From Alphaproteobacteria bacterium (lineage in GTDB: Bacteria; Pseudomonadota; Alphaproteobacteria; Micavibrionales; Micavibrionaceae), in assembly GCA_016125135.1 (NCBI GenBank), contig WGMJ01000003.1, positions 372,001 to 436,000 on the forward strand: a stretch of DNA of 64,000 nt, in the 5' to 3' direction. Made by a program: the position numbers and the translations under genes. How positions within the stretch are numbered: the first letter of the stretch is position 1; each line of letters opens with the position of its first letter. Below, piece by piece: positions 50,850-59,514 of this stretch. The notes under the pieces are model-generated. The model was not told the DNA's origin and searched no databases. It saw only the letters and a list, made by a program, of their open reading frames with translations.

Positions 50850-51883
50850 TGCTGAAAATCTCTCCCATCACAGCGCGGCGTGTTGCGCAATTCAAGAATA
50901 ACAAGCGCGGCTTTTATGCGTTCTGGATTTTTCTGGTGGTGCTGCTGCTTGTGAGTGCGGCCGAATTTGTAGCCAACGACAAACCACTTTTTATTCTGCA
51001 TAACGGTAAACCCTACGCGCCGGTTATTTTTAATTACCCCGAAACAGAATTCGGCGGAGACTTTGATACCGAAGCTGATTACCGTGATACTTATGTGCAG
51101 GATCTCATTAAACAAGACGGGTTTATGATATGGCCACCGATCCGCTATTCTTACGACACAATCAATTATAATTTAACGGTGCCTACGCCTGCGCCACCTT
51201 CGGCGGATAACTGGCTGGGCACGGATGACCAAGGGCGCGATGTGATGGCGCGTGTTATTTATGGTTTGCGATTGTCGGTCTTTTTCGGGCTTATCCTGAC
51301 GCTGGCAAGCACTGTTATAGGCGTTTTTGTGGGCGCGTTACAAGGATATTACGCAGGTAAAACAGATCTCGTCATGCAACGTGTGATCGAGATTTGGTCG
51401 AGTTTGCCAAGCCTTTATATTCTGATTATTTTCTCGGCGATTTTTGCGCCCGGCTTCTGGACACTCCTCTGGATTTTGTTGCTCTTCTCGTGGATGGGGT
51501 TGGTTGATGTTGTGCGTGCGGAATTTTTAAAAACAAGAAATCTTGATTATGTGCGCGCTGCAAAAGCGCTCGGCGTTTCGCACCCCGTGATTATGTGGCG
51601 GCACGTGCTTCCGAACGCGGTGGTGGCCACCATGACGATGATGCCTTTTGTGCTGACGGGCGCGATTACTGCCCTTACAAGCCTTGATTTTCTGGGCCTT
51701 GGCATGCCTCCTGGCTCGGCATCACTGGGCGAGATGCTGGCGCAGGGGAAAAATAATTTACAGGCGCCATGGCTCGGCATGACGGCTTTTGTTGCCCTTG
51801 CTGGTCTGCTGGTATTACTCACCTTTATTGGTGAAGCAGTGCGGGATGCGTTTGACCCGCGGAAAACACTCAGCGCCCGCTGA
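50849..51883 (+). CDS. YejE-like ABC transporter permease
   Basis: 344 residues with six transmembrane helices. A long periplasmic part (45-120) resembles YejE (SYDTINYNL, PPSADNWLGTDDQGRDVM). The EAA motif is YVRAAKALGVSHPVIMWRHV. YejABEF imports oligopeptides, but no yejA, yejB or yejF is nearby. Its coupling to serA is odd; other components would have to be encoded elsewhere. Confidence 0.88.
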   Translation: MLKISPITARRVAQFKNNKRGFYAFWIFLVVLLLVSAAEFVANDKPLFILHNGKPYAPVIFNYPETEFGGDFDTEADYRDTYVQDLIKQDGFMIWPPIRYSYDTINYNLTVPTPAPPSADNWLGTDDQGRDVMARVIYGLRLSVFFGLILTLASTVIGVFVGALQGYYAGKTDLVMQRVIEIWSSLPSLYILIIFSAIFAPGFWTLLWILLLFSWMGLVDVVRAEFLKTRNLDYVRAAKALGVSHPVIMWRHVLPNAVVATMTMMPFVLTGAITALTSLDFLGLGMPPGSASLGEMLAQGKNNLQAPWLGMTAFVALAGLLVLLTFIGEAVRDAFDPRKTLSAR

Positions 51884-51940
51884 TACCCCTTGTTTTTAGC
51901 TATGTAAGTGCCTATGTTGAGCAAAACAAGGGAGAGAATA

Positions 51941-52243
51941 ATGGCAGCACAAGAAAGATTAAAAGAAGTATTCGGGCAATTTGTCGGGCAGGAATTTCCA
52001 ATCACGCTGACGCCAACAGAAAAAGGCGCGCATATACAACTAACAGATAGAGAGCATCCAACGCTTCAAGGTATTTTGCAAGCGGCTTACGAGCATGGTC
52101 TTGGTGTCCAGGTCACATTAAAGCCTTGGGGTGTCGGGTATAATTTTTGTGATCCGGATGATAACAAAGTGCATTTTATGCTTGATGTAGGTGATGACGA
52201 CAAATGGCGCGTCATCGACGAAATAACTTATAGACCCGCTTAA
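51941..52243 (+). CDS. Hypothetical protein, 100 residues
   Basis: From ATG 51941, with AAGGGAG eight bases upstream; the longer frame from 51908 is less likely. Soluble, with YEHGLGVQVTLKPWGVGYNF and VHFMLDVGDDDKWRVIDE. No recognised family. It overlaps the convergent TPR gene by four bases. Confidence 0.6.
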   Translation: MAAQERLKEVFGQFVGQEFPITLTPTEKGAHIQLTDREHPTLQGILQAAYEHGLGVQVTLKPWGVGYNFCDPDDNKVHFMLDVGDDDKWRVIDEITYRPA

Positions 52244-52983
52244 TTATTTGTTTTTGCTTCGTCCGCTGCTGCGCCGGCTTTTTCTTTTGTCGGGGCGCTT
52301 GTTGATGGCACGTAAGGTCCAGCCTTCTCATTCAATGTTGAAATGATGCGTAAGTTACGCTCAACCTCTGTGCGGTTTGGCGCCATGCGCTTGGCTTCGC
52401 GTAATATTTCAATCGCTTCATCAACCTTCTCCTGTGCCGCCAATGACAGCGCAAGGTTATTCATCAGGGGCACTTTGTCGCCTTTCGCATGTTCGAGCGC
52501 TTTGCGGAACGCGGTTTCGGATTGCTCATGGAAGGTTTGTGCATCAAGTGAAATACCCAATACCTGCCATGCCTCGTAATTATTTTCATCAAGCTTGATC
52601 AGTTTGCGGGCTGTTGTTTCAGCGGCTTTGAATTCGCCACGGTCCATTTGCAGCATGGCGTATTCATTCAAAACAGCGGCGCTGGCTTTTGCGTCTTTGG
52701 CAAAGGGCCCGAGAACAAGATTGGCTTTATTCAGTTCACCGTTCGCGCGAAGTGATTTGGCAAAGCGCAAAGCCACCTCAGGGTTTTGCGGGTTGCGTGC
52801 ATAATATTTTTCCATCAGCGCGAGCGCTTCGGCATTATTACCACCGGCTTCGGCGCGTGCGGCAGCTGATTCCAAAGCACTATCAAGCCCTGCATTGCCT
52901 GACGTTGCAGGGCCTGTGGCACAGCCGGAAAGTGTAAGCGCAGCGATTGCGAAAAAAGCAAGAAGCGGAAGATGTTTGATCAT
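52240..52983 (-). CDS. TadD-like TPR lipoprotein
   Basis: 247 residues. Lipobox TLSGC (Cys21), then at least three TPR units (ALALMEKYYARNPQNPEVAL; AAETTARKLIKLDENNYEAW; AIEILREAKRMAPNRTEVE). The size and layout resemble TadD of Tad pilus systems. It overlaps the upstream CpaC-N-like gene by one base. Inference: part of a pilus or secretion assembly. Confidence 0.8.
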   Translation of the reverse strand: MIKHLPLLAFFAIAALTLSGCATGPATSGNAGLDSALESAAARAEAGGNNAEALALMEKYYARNPQNPEVALRFAKSLRANGELNKANLVLGPFAKDAKASAAVLNEYAMLQMDRGEFKAAETTARKLIKLDENNYEAWQVLGISLDAQTFHEQSETAFRKALEHAKGDKVPLMNNLALSLAAQEKVDEAIEILREAKRMAPNRTEVERNLRIISTLNEKAGPYVPSTSAPTKEKAGAAADEAKTNN

Positions 52984-53567
52984 TATTGTAAATCCTGTTG
53001 TTCTGCAGTGTCAGCCGCGGCAGGTTCCCTCGCGAATGTTTCTGAAGACAACGGGAGAGGCTCGGCCCCTATATCTGTAGCGTTTACAGAAGCTTCTGGC
53101 AAGGCACCCACAGGCGTTTCGATGCTGGCAGTCGCAGGATCGTGCGGGACAAAAACCTCATGGCACATATCAGGGCAGTAATACATGCTATAGGGCACAC
53201 AATCCGGCTTATTGGGTGGGCAGGCACGGCGCACACGGATATAATCCTGCCGCGGGCTTGCGACAATCACGGTACGTTCCATAATAATGCTGCCATCTGT
53301 TCCAATAAGACTAAAACTCGTTGCGCCAGGCTGACGCGGAATAACCACAACCGAGCGCGCGGTATCAGGCATCACACTGATATTTTTTTCATTACCGATA
53401 ATAATATTCGCTACATCCTGCTCGAGCTTCAGAATGGCTGGTTTATCGGGTGTTAGCTGGAGGGGAGGCATGGCGTTGCCGCCATGCTGCGCTGCGGGCA
53501 CATAATCGGCAGCCGACACAGGAAAGGCAATAAAAGCCATAAAAAGAAAAAGAGCAAAAAAGCGCAT
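52983..53567 (-). CDS. Pilus-assembly N-terminal-like (CpaC/RcpA N domain) secreted protein
   Basis: 194 residues with signal peptide ending VSAADY. The segment KPAILKLEQDVANIIIGNEK and VVVIPRQPGATSFSLIGTDG resemble the N-terminal domain of CpaC secretins, here without the secretin barrel. A Cys-rich end (RRACPPNKPDCVPYSMYYCP) suggests disulfides. Paired with the TadD-like gene and facing the pseudopilin cluster. Confidence 0.75.
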   Translation of the reverse strand: MRFFALFLFMAFIAFPVSAADYVPAAQHGGNAMPPLQLTPDKPAILKLEQDVANIIIGNEKNISVMPDTARSVVVIPRQPGATSFSLIGTDGSIIMERTVIVASPRQDYIRVRRACPPNKPDCVPYSMYYCPDMCHEVFVPHDPATASIETPVGALPEASVNATDIGAEPLPLSSETFAREPAAADTAEQQDLQ

Positions 53568-53700
53568 AGATAAAACGGATATAAGAGGCTTTGCGGAAAT
53601 AACAAGACGACCTATCTCCCATTTTAATGGTTTTTTCTGAAAAAAGAAATAAAGCTTTAACGCATTTTAATTAAATACTTTTCTGTTATAATTGGCAGAT

Positions 53701-54822
53701 ATGGGAATGGCACGGCAGCACACTCTCCGCAGCGCAAAAAACAGCGGTTTTACAATGGTCGAACTGGCCATTGTGGTGGCTGTTATTTCTGTTTTGCTGG
53801 CTGGCGCACTCGTCATGACGGCCCCCCTCATGAAAACCGCGCAAGTGAATGATACGCGCGAAAAACTGAACCGTATTGCCAAGGCGCTTTCACTCTACGC
53901 CGTTACAAATTACCGGATACCATGTCCTGCTAAACCAAATCGGACTATGGGCGGTACGCCTCCTCCTTTCGGGTATGAAAATGGTAGCGGGGCGACAGGC
54001 GCGGCTACTCCTGACGGGTGCCCTGCTGGTCTCAATTCTCGCGAAGGCATTGTGCCCTTTAAAACTCTCGGGCTTTCAGAAGCCATGGTAAAAGATGCGT
54101 GGGGAAATTTTTTCACCTACGCGGTTTCTCCTGCTTTCACATGGAACACAAAACTCGGGACAAACCCTGCAACCATTCACCCTACCTGCAGAACGCAGGA
54201 ATGGATGTTTGATTCCTATATTGATGCTGATGGCGATGTCCAGCTCAGAAACCGCAGCCCCGACAAGGCCCGTTTTTGCTGTCCGGGTGTGCCAGATACA
54301 GCTGATGCAACTGATGGTGATTTAATCATTAATGAAGGTGATCCGCCTACATGGGTAGGCCTTACAAGGGTTTCTGGAGCTGCCCCAACTGATTTGGGAT
54401 ATGATACGGTCGATGAGTTAACGCCGCGCGTACTTGAAGATGATGCCGAGAGCAATCCTGCGGGGGACACAATCTTGAATTGTCCGGCGGCTAATCCCGC
54501 AGACCCCTGTTGGGACGATTATTATATTTCAGCCCCGCGCCCCCCGAAATATGTTACAAGCAACGTACCAGCCTTTGTTATTGTCAGCCATGGCGCCAAT
54601 GGACGCGGCGTCTACATTGTTGACGGCGGCGCTGCTGGAACCAAGGCCAATACAACTTCATCTGCAAGCCAGCGTGAGTATGATAATATGACCGCCGATA
54701 AATCCTTTTCCGATTACCCCTATTTCTTCAATGATACAGCTAACCCTTATGATGATTTAATGATATGGCGTACACAAGAACAGATGTTCGCGGAGTATGG
54801 AGGATCATGCAACCTTCCATAA
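53701..54822 (+). CDS. Pseudopilin-like protein 1 with large C-terminal domain
   Basis: 373 residues from ATG 53701. Prepilin peptidase site SAKNSG-FTMVE: cleavage after Gly16, mature Phe1 and Glu5, then a hydrophobic helix. The rest (about 60-373) has the blocks YRIPCPAKP, GIVPFKTLGL, DAWGNFFTYAV, ARFCCPG, VIVSHGANGRG and DDLMIWRTQ, also found in the next two proteins. Six or more Cys suggest disulfides. A perfect TATAAT at 53687-53692 is about nine bases before the ATG, so the message may be nearly leaderless. It starts a three-gene set. Confidence 0.85.
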   Translation: MGMARQHTLRSAKNSGFTMVELAIVVAVISVLLAGALVMTAPLMKTAQVNDTREKLNRIAKALSLYAVTNYRIPCPAKPNRTMGGTPPPFGYENGSGATGAATPDGCPAGLNSREGIVPFKTLGLSEAMVKDAWGNFFTYAVSPAFTWNTKLGTNPATIHPTCRTQEWMFDSYIDADGDVQLRNRSPDKARFCCPGVPDTADATDGDLIINEGDPPTWVGLTRVSGAAPTDLGYDTVDELTPRVLEDDAESNPAGDTILNCPAANPADPCWDDYYISAPRPPKYVTSNVPAFVIVSHGANGRGVYIVDGGAAGTKANTTSSASQREYDNMTADKSFSDYPYFFNDTANPYDDLMIWRTQEQMFAEYGGSCNLP

Positions 54823-56009
54823 CCAAAAACAAAAAGGAACAAGGCTTCACATTGATGGAGCTTGCGGTTGGCTTGCTGGTTGCAAGCCTTATTATGGCGG
54901 CGGGCCTCGCTGTTTATAACGCAGGCAAACAACAAGATGCGATTATGCTAACACAGCAAAGGATGGACAGGCTCACGCAAGTGCTGGCGCAATACGCAAA
55001 CGCCAATGGCCGGTTGCCGTGCCCTGCAGACCCTTCTGTTGATACCGTGTTGTTTGGCTGGGAGCGTGGTGTCAATCAAGCGCGGCTTAGTGATACACAT
55101 ACGCCGCGCCCCGCTGCGGGCAGTACCTGCGCCTTGTGGGACAATGATTTGAGTGTAACCGAGAATGTGGGCATTGTGCCGTATCTCAGTCTGGGTTTGA
55201 AGGATGAAGATGCGCGCGATGGTTGGGGCCGTTATTTCACCTATGCTGTTCCTCCCGTGCTGGCACAAATTAACGATGACACAAATGAAGCTACCGACAC
55301 CGCTGCCTTGAGAGAGGATGAGGGTAAAGTATACCTGCGTTGTATGACGCCTGAATGGGTACAGCTGGATGAGACGGAGGCGGCCGCTAGCAATAATGCC
55401 TACGATGATCCTGCGGATTTTTATAATAATATTAATAGTATAAAAGCAAAATTCTGTTGCCTGAAAGGGGGATATGACTCTCCTTATAGCGATACTGACG
55501 ACATTGTTATGCATTTTACCCAGACGCCGGGCGGGTATGATGAAAGCACCTTGATTGATGCACTTCACCCCCGTAATGCTGATAATGAATTTTACAACAG
55601 CTTACGGGATGGGACCGAGAATTACTTTTTTTCTATTGCCCAGGATCCTGCGGATATGGATCCTGTTGTCGAGGTTCCCATGACAGCGCCGCAAGGGCCC
55701 ATAGCGGGGTATGCCGCCGCCGCCGCGCGTCCGTACGAAAACCTCCATCGCCTGCAAAGAATGGCAGTAGTAGCTTACGTGATTGTTAGCCATGGCAAGA
55801 ACGGTTATGGTGCGTATCTGGCGAATAATGCCTTTGACATTTATCTGCCTTCTGCCAGAAGTGTGGCCGAAGAAGAAAATAGTGATGGTGACAAATTCTT
55901 TGTCGAAGGCCCTGCTGGTGGTCCTGCGGGCCGCTTTGATGACATAGTAATCTGGCGTACACAGATCAGTTTAATGGCGGATGCGGGCGCATCCTGCGCG
56001 CTACCATGA
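54807..56009 (+). CDS. Pseudopilin-like protein 2 with large C-terminal domain
   Basis: 400 residues from ATG 54807 (GGAGGA just upstream, inside the previous gene). Prepilin site KKEQG-FTLME: cleavage after Gly13, Glu5 present. Shared blocks: GRLPCPADP, GIVPYLSLGL, DGWGRYFTYAV, KAKFCC, VIVSHGKNGYG and DDIVIWRTQ. Overlaps the first gene by 16 bases, so the set is one operon. Confidence 0.87.
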   Translation: MQPSITKNKKEQGFTLMELAVGLLVASLIMAAGLAVYNAGKQQDAIMLTQQRMDRLTQVLAQYANANGRLPCPADPSVDTVLFGWERGVNQARLSDTHTPRPAAGSTCALWDNDLSVTENVGIVPYLSLGLKDEDARDGWGRYFTYAVPPVLAQINDDTNEATDTAALREDEGKVYLRCMTPEWVQLDETEAAASNNAYDDPADFYNNINSIKAKFCCLKGGYDSPYSDTDDIVMHFTQTPGGYDESTLIDALHPRNADNEFYNSLRDGTENYFFSIAQDPADMDPVVEVPMTAPQGPIAGYAAAAARPYENLHRLQRMAVVAYVIVSHGKNGYGAYLANNAFDIYLPSARSVAEEENSDGDKFFVEGPAGGPAGRFDDIVIWRTQISLMADAGASCALP

Positions 56010-56995
56010 GGACGGGAATGGGTATAAAAAATATTCCAGCTGGGCGTCACAATGAAGCGGGTATCGCATTGATTATTGCGGCTGTTGCATTGCTTGCGGT
56101 CAGTTCCTTTGTTGTATTTGGCACTGGTTTCATTAAAGGGAAAGACAGGGACGATTCCAACCTCATGACGCGTCAAAAAATGGAGCGCATCATGACGCAG
56201 GCAGCGGCTTTCGCACAAATGTATAACCGCCTACCCTGTGCAGCTGATCCGAAGGATGACAGGTTTGATATTGATTTTGGAGCAGAAGATAGAGATGGTG
56301 CGGGTGAGGTTTGCGATAGTTACGATGGCATTGTCCCCTTCCGCGCTTTCGGGATTCAGGAGCGTGATGTGAAGGATGCCTATGGCCGGTACATTACCTA
56401 CCATGTGAGTCCTGTTTTCACCGATCTGGACAGGTATGAAGATGAGGGTGTGGATGTGGGCGATCGATGCCGGTATAGCGAAGACGAAATATGGATAGGC
56501 GATATGCCCCTTGACGGGAACGCGGGGCCTAATGCAGATGTGCGGAATTTGAACCCTGCAAAAGCAAAATTCTGCTGTCCTGATATTAGTGTTCATGCAC
56601 CAGGCACTGATATTTCTGTGACAAAACAAGGTGCTGCCCTTGTTATTCGGGTGGGAACGGCTGACATCACCGCGCGCTCAAATGGGAATGTGGGCGGTAT
56701 TGATGCGGGTATTAATTACGTTGATGTCAACGAGGACGTGAACCATGAAGCGGTTGCCGTGATGCTGGTAAGTCATGGTTATAATGGTGTCGGCGCCTAT
56801 CTGGGCGGCAATGCGCAGGTTGCTGGCGATGGAGGTAATGATGAGGATGCCAATAGTGATGGTGACGCTGCTTTTATCGATAAATCATTTATCTACGCAT
56901 CGGGAAATGCTTACTTTGACGATATTCTTCTTTATAAAACGCAGAACCAGCTTTACGCCATGTTGGGTGGCACATGTGTAAAGCCTTTCAGATAA
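56006..56995 (+). CDS. Pseudopilin-like protein 3, GspK-like start without Glu5
   Basis: 329 residues. N-terminus has NEAG-IALIIAAVALLAV: Gly19 could be the cleavage site, but the fifth mature residue is Ile, not Glu, as in GspK/PilX-type minor pilins that cap the fibre. Shared blocks: NRLPCAADP, GIVPFRAFGI, DAYGRYITYHV, KAKFCCPD, LVSHGYNGVG and DDILLYKTQ. ATGA overlap with the second gene. Confidence 0.83.
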   Translation: MRTGMGIKNIPAGRHNEAGIALIIAAVALLAVSSFVVFGTGFIKGKDRDDSNLMTRQKMERIMTQAAAFAQMYNRLPCAADPKDDRFDIDFGAEDRDGAGEVCDSYDGIVPFRAFGIQERDVKDAYGRYITYHVSPVFTDLDRYEDEGVDVGDRCRYSEDEIWIGDMPLDGNAGPNADVRNLNPAKAKFCCPDISVHAPGTDISVTKQGAALVIRVGTADITARSNGNVGGIDAGINYVDVNEDVNHEAVAVMLVSHGYNGVGAYLGGNAQVAGDGGNDEDANSDGDAAFIDKSFIYASGNAYFDDILLYKTQNQLYAMLGGTCVKPFR

Positions 56996-57005
56996 TTTGA
57001 CAGCA

Positions 57006-57869
57006 ATGCGTTCAATCAGAAAAATCGGGTACGACAGTGGCTGGGGCAACAAGGATTATGGTTGTCAGGACGGACCGCTGGCACTAGAAAAAAAATTAGG
57101 CGTTGAATCAATTGGCGCATCGATGCTGGCTCAGCGCGCCGCCTACCAGACAAAAGAATCATGCTTGCCTTTGCTTCTTGCCAGTCTTGGGTTGCTGAAA
57201 GAGGCGGTAACCGACGCGCTTCAGAAAAAGGAAATTCCTGTTGTATTTGGTGGTGACCATACATGCGCTGTTGCGACATGGTCAGCCGTGGCAGAGTTTT
57301 ATGCTGGCAAGGAGTGTGGTCTTCTCTGGCTGGATGCCCATCTGGATGCGCATACTGCAGCCACCGCGCATGAAGGCAAATGGGGAGGCTGGTGGCATGG
57401 CATGCCGATTGCAGCGCTGACAGGTGGCGAGAAAGACGTTTTTAAGGATATCGCAGGCGGTAAACAACAAATAAAGCCTAAGAATTTAGAGCAGATCGGC
57501 ATACGCAGCTTCGAGCCTGCTGAAGAAAAATATGTGCAGGCGCATAATATTGCCGTGACCTACGCGCAGGACATCGCAGCGGGTGGATTTGTACAATGCT
57601 TTCATGACAAGCTTGAACGGATTGTAGCCAGCACGGACATTTTTGGCATTTCAATTGATCTTGACGGGTTTGATCCGCGTGATGTCCCCGGTGTTGGTAC
57701 GCCGGAAGAGGGCGGCATCAGACTAGCAGAAGCGCTGGAGACTTTAAAAGACTTAGGGCGTCATGAAAAACTGGTAGCGGTTGAAATAGTTGAATTTAAT
57801 CCGCATCATGACGAAAATAATAAAACGCTTGATGCCATAGAAAAATTACTGGATACAATTTTCTCATGA
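57006..57869 (+). CDS. Arginase-family hydrolase
   Basis: 287 residues from ATG 57006 (a TTG at 56997 is an alternative). Metal-site motifs GGDHTCAVATWS, LWLDAHLDAHT and SIDLDGFDPRDVPGVGTPE are all present, as in manganese-dependent arginases. The first and third carry the Asp and His ligands. Probably cleaves arginine to ornithine and urea, though agmatinase-type substrates cannot be excluded. Ten bases after the pseudopilin genes. Confidence 0.9.
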   Translation: MRSIRKIGYDSGWGNKDYGCQDGPLALEKKLGVESIGASMLAQRAAYQTKESCLPLLLASLGLLKEAVTDALQKKEIPVVFGGDHTCAVATWSAVAEFYAGKECGLLWLDAHLDAHTAATAHEGKWGGWWHGMPIAALTGGEKDVFKDIAGGKQQIKPKNLEQIGIRSFEPAEEKYVQAHNIAVTYAQDIAAGGFVQCFHDKLERIVASTDIFGISIDLDGFDPRDVPGVGTPEEGGIRLAEALETLKDLGRHEKLVAVEIVEFNPHHDENNKTLDAIEKLLDTIFS

Positions 57870-58588
57870 GATTTTTTCTTCTTTATTTCCTATTTCTTTT
57901 TATCACATCCCCTGTTTGGGCCGAACCAGCAACAACAAACAGCATGAAGCATATGCAGGTGACGCAGCCTGCTCCCGACCCTGTGCAAAAAAAGGAAATT
58001 ACACCCGCGCCGGAGAAAACATCTCCGCTTCCAGAAGAGGATAAAACCGCGCCACAGCTGGAACCGGAAAAAGAAACAACAAAAGAAAATTATTTTATGC
58101 CGCTCGAGAAAACGGCGCCTTGGGCAATGATGGATGAGATTATCAGTGAAAATAAAGAGCAGCAGCAAATAGCCATCAATGCTGCCGAGAAAGATGCAAG
58201 CATTGTTCCACCAATGGGACTGTTATTTGTTTCCAAAAGGCTTGCCGCACAGAACAAGATTGACGACGCCGCGCTGTTTTTCTTTCTGGCACAATTACGT
58301 GCACAGTTTGATGCCAAACGCTTGAGCCGGAAAACGCCTGATGTTGCCTTTATACAAAGCTCGCAAGGGACCGGCACGCGTGTAACGAAATGGTTGCTCG
58401 CTGATAGTAACCGCATTAAGCGGCTGATGGAGCGCTTGAGTGTGATGGAAGCACAAACTGCCTATGCTTATGACCCTGGTTTTAATTCCCAGAACCCGCA
58501 ACCGATGGAAGAATGGGAAAAATTACGGGCGCGCGTTGAAAATGATGTGATGCTTATGCTGCAATCACTTGCCGGCGTGACAGAATAA
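57866..58588 (+). CDS. Secreted protein of unknown function
   Basis: 240 residues. Signal peptide ends SPVWAEP. A Pro/Glu/Lys-rich linker (about 30-75) is followed by a helical domain (IVPPMGLLFVSKRLAAQNKI; DDAALFFFLAQLRAQFD). No family recognised. ATGA overlap with the arginase gene. It overlaps the convergent ribF by 35 bases. Confidence 0.65.
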   Translation: MRFFLLYFLFLFITSPVWAEPATTNSMKHMQVTQPAPDPVQKKEITPAPEKTSPLPEEDKTAPQLEPEKETTKENYFMPLEKTAPWAMMDEIISENKEQQQIAINAAEKDASIVPPMGLLFVSKRLAAQNKIDDAALFFFLAQLRAQFDAKRLSRKTPDVAFIQSSQGTGTRVTKWLLADSNRIKRLMERLSVMEAQTAYAYDPGFNSQNPQPMEEWEKLRARVENDVMLMLQSLAGVTE

Positions 58589-59492
58589 AACGTATTTTCT
58601 GGCAATCTGTTTCTATCTGTTCTTTAAGTGCATCAAGTGATTCAAACTTCTCTTCAGCACGAATGCGCAATAAAGGCCGTATGCTGATATTCTTGTCGTA
58701 AATATCACCTGTAAAATCAAGGATATGCGCCTCCAGCAAGGCTTCCGCTGTTTTAAACATCGGGCGGATACCGATATTCAGCGCAGCTTGTCGCCATTCT
58801 TTTTCGCCTTCAATTCTCACGAGCCCTGCGTAAATCCCGTAAGCCGGGTGAATTGTTTCGCGTAGCGGCACGTTTGCTGTCGGGTAGCCTAATGTCCGTC
58901 CGCGCTTGTCACCATGGCAAACAATGCCCTTTACCGTCCATGTCCAGCCTAGCATACTGCTTGCTTCTTCAATTTCACCCGCGGCAATCAGGCTACGTAT
59001 ATGTGACGAGGAATAGGGCTTGCCATCGGCTGTTGTAACCGGTGCAAGTGTGGTCAAAGCAAAGCCGTTTTCCCGCAAGGTTTCAGCCGAGCCGGTGCGC
59101 ATATGGCCGAAATGGAAATTCTCGCCAACAACAAGGTTGTCCGTGCCAAGATCATGGCGTAAAACGCGGTTCATGAAATCATCGGCACTTGTATGCGCCA
59201 ATTTCTCGTTGAAATTCATTGTAAAAATGAAATCGGGTTTTGCATAGGCAAGCTGTTCGAGGCGATGTCCGCCCGGTGTAATGCGAAAGGGCGCTGTACT
59301 TTTCGAGAAATAACTGCGCGGGTGCGGGTCAAACGTCAGGATGCCGAAGGGCCGACCTGCGGCGAGGGCGCGTTTGCGGGCAAGTTCCAGCAAAGCCTGA
59401 TGCCCACGGTGAACGCCATCAAAATTACCAATTGCCAGCACTGCGCCTTTGGCTGTGTCGGGTATTGTTTGTGGTGCGGTAAAGATTTGCAT
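58554..59492 (-). CDS. ribF: Riboflavin kinase / FAD synthetase
   Basis: 312 residues from ATG 59492 (MQIFTAPQ). N-terminal FAD synthetase domain with GNFDGVHRGHQALL and SSSHIRSLIAAGEIEEA. C-terminal riboflavin kinase with GKRRG-type HGDKRGRTLGYPTANV and PAYGIYAGLV. It makes FMN and FAD. Fits the role of sdhA in the same window only in being a flavin user. Confidence 0.95.
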   Translation of the reverse strand: MQIFTAPQTIPDTAKGAVLAIGNFDGVHRGHQALLELARKRALAAGRPFGILTFDPHPRSYFSKSTAPFRITPGGHRLEQLAYAKPDFIFTMNFNEKLAHTSADDFMNRVLRHDLGTDNLVVGENFHFGHMRTGSAETLRENGFALTTLAPVTTADGKPYSSSHIRSLIAAGEIEEASSMLGWTWTVKGIVCHGDKRGRTLGYPTANVPLRETIHPAYGIYAGLVRIEGEKEWRQAALNIGIRPMFKTAEALLEAHILDFTGDIYDKNISIRPLLRIRAEEKFESLDALKEQIETDCQKIRFILSRRQVIAA

Positions 59493-59514
59493 GAAAAAGT
59501 ACAGGGCGGAGTTA

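Noticed and set aside
53657-53674. TTAA-N6-TTAA pattern upstream of the pseudopilin genes as a CtrA site
   Set aside because: The CtrA consensus needs seven bases between the half-sites and here there are six; the region is simply AT-rich.
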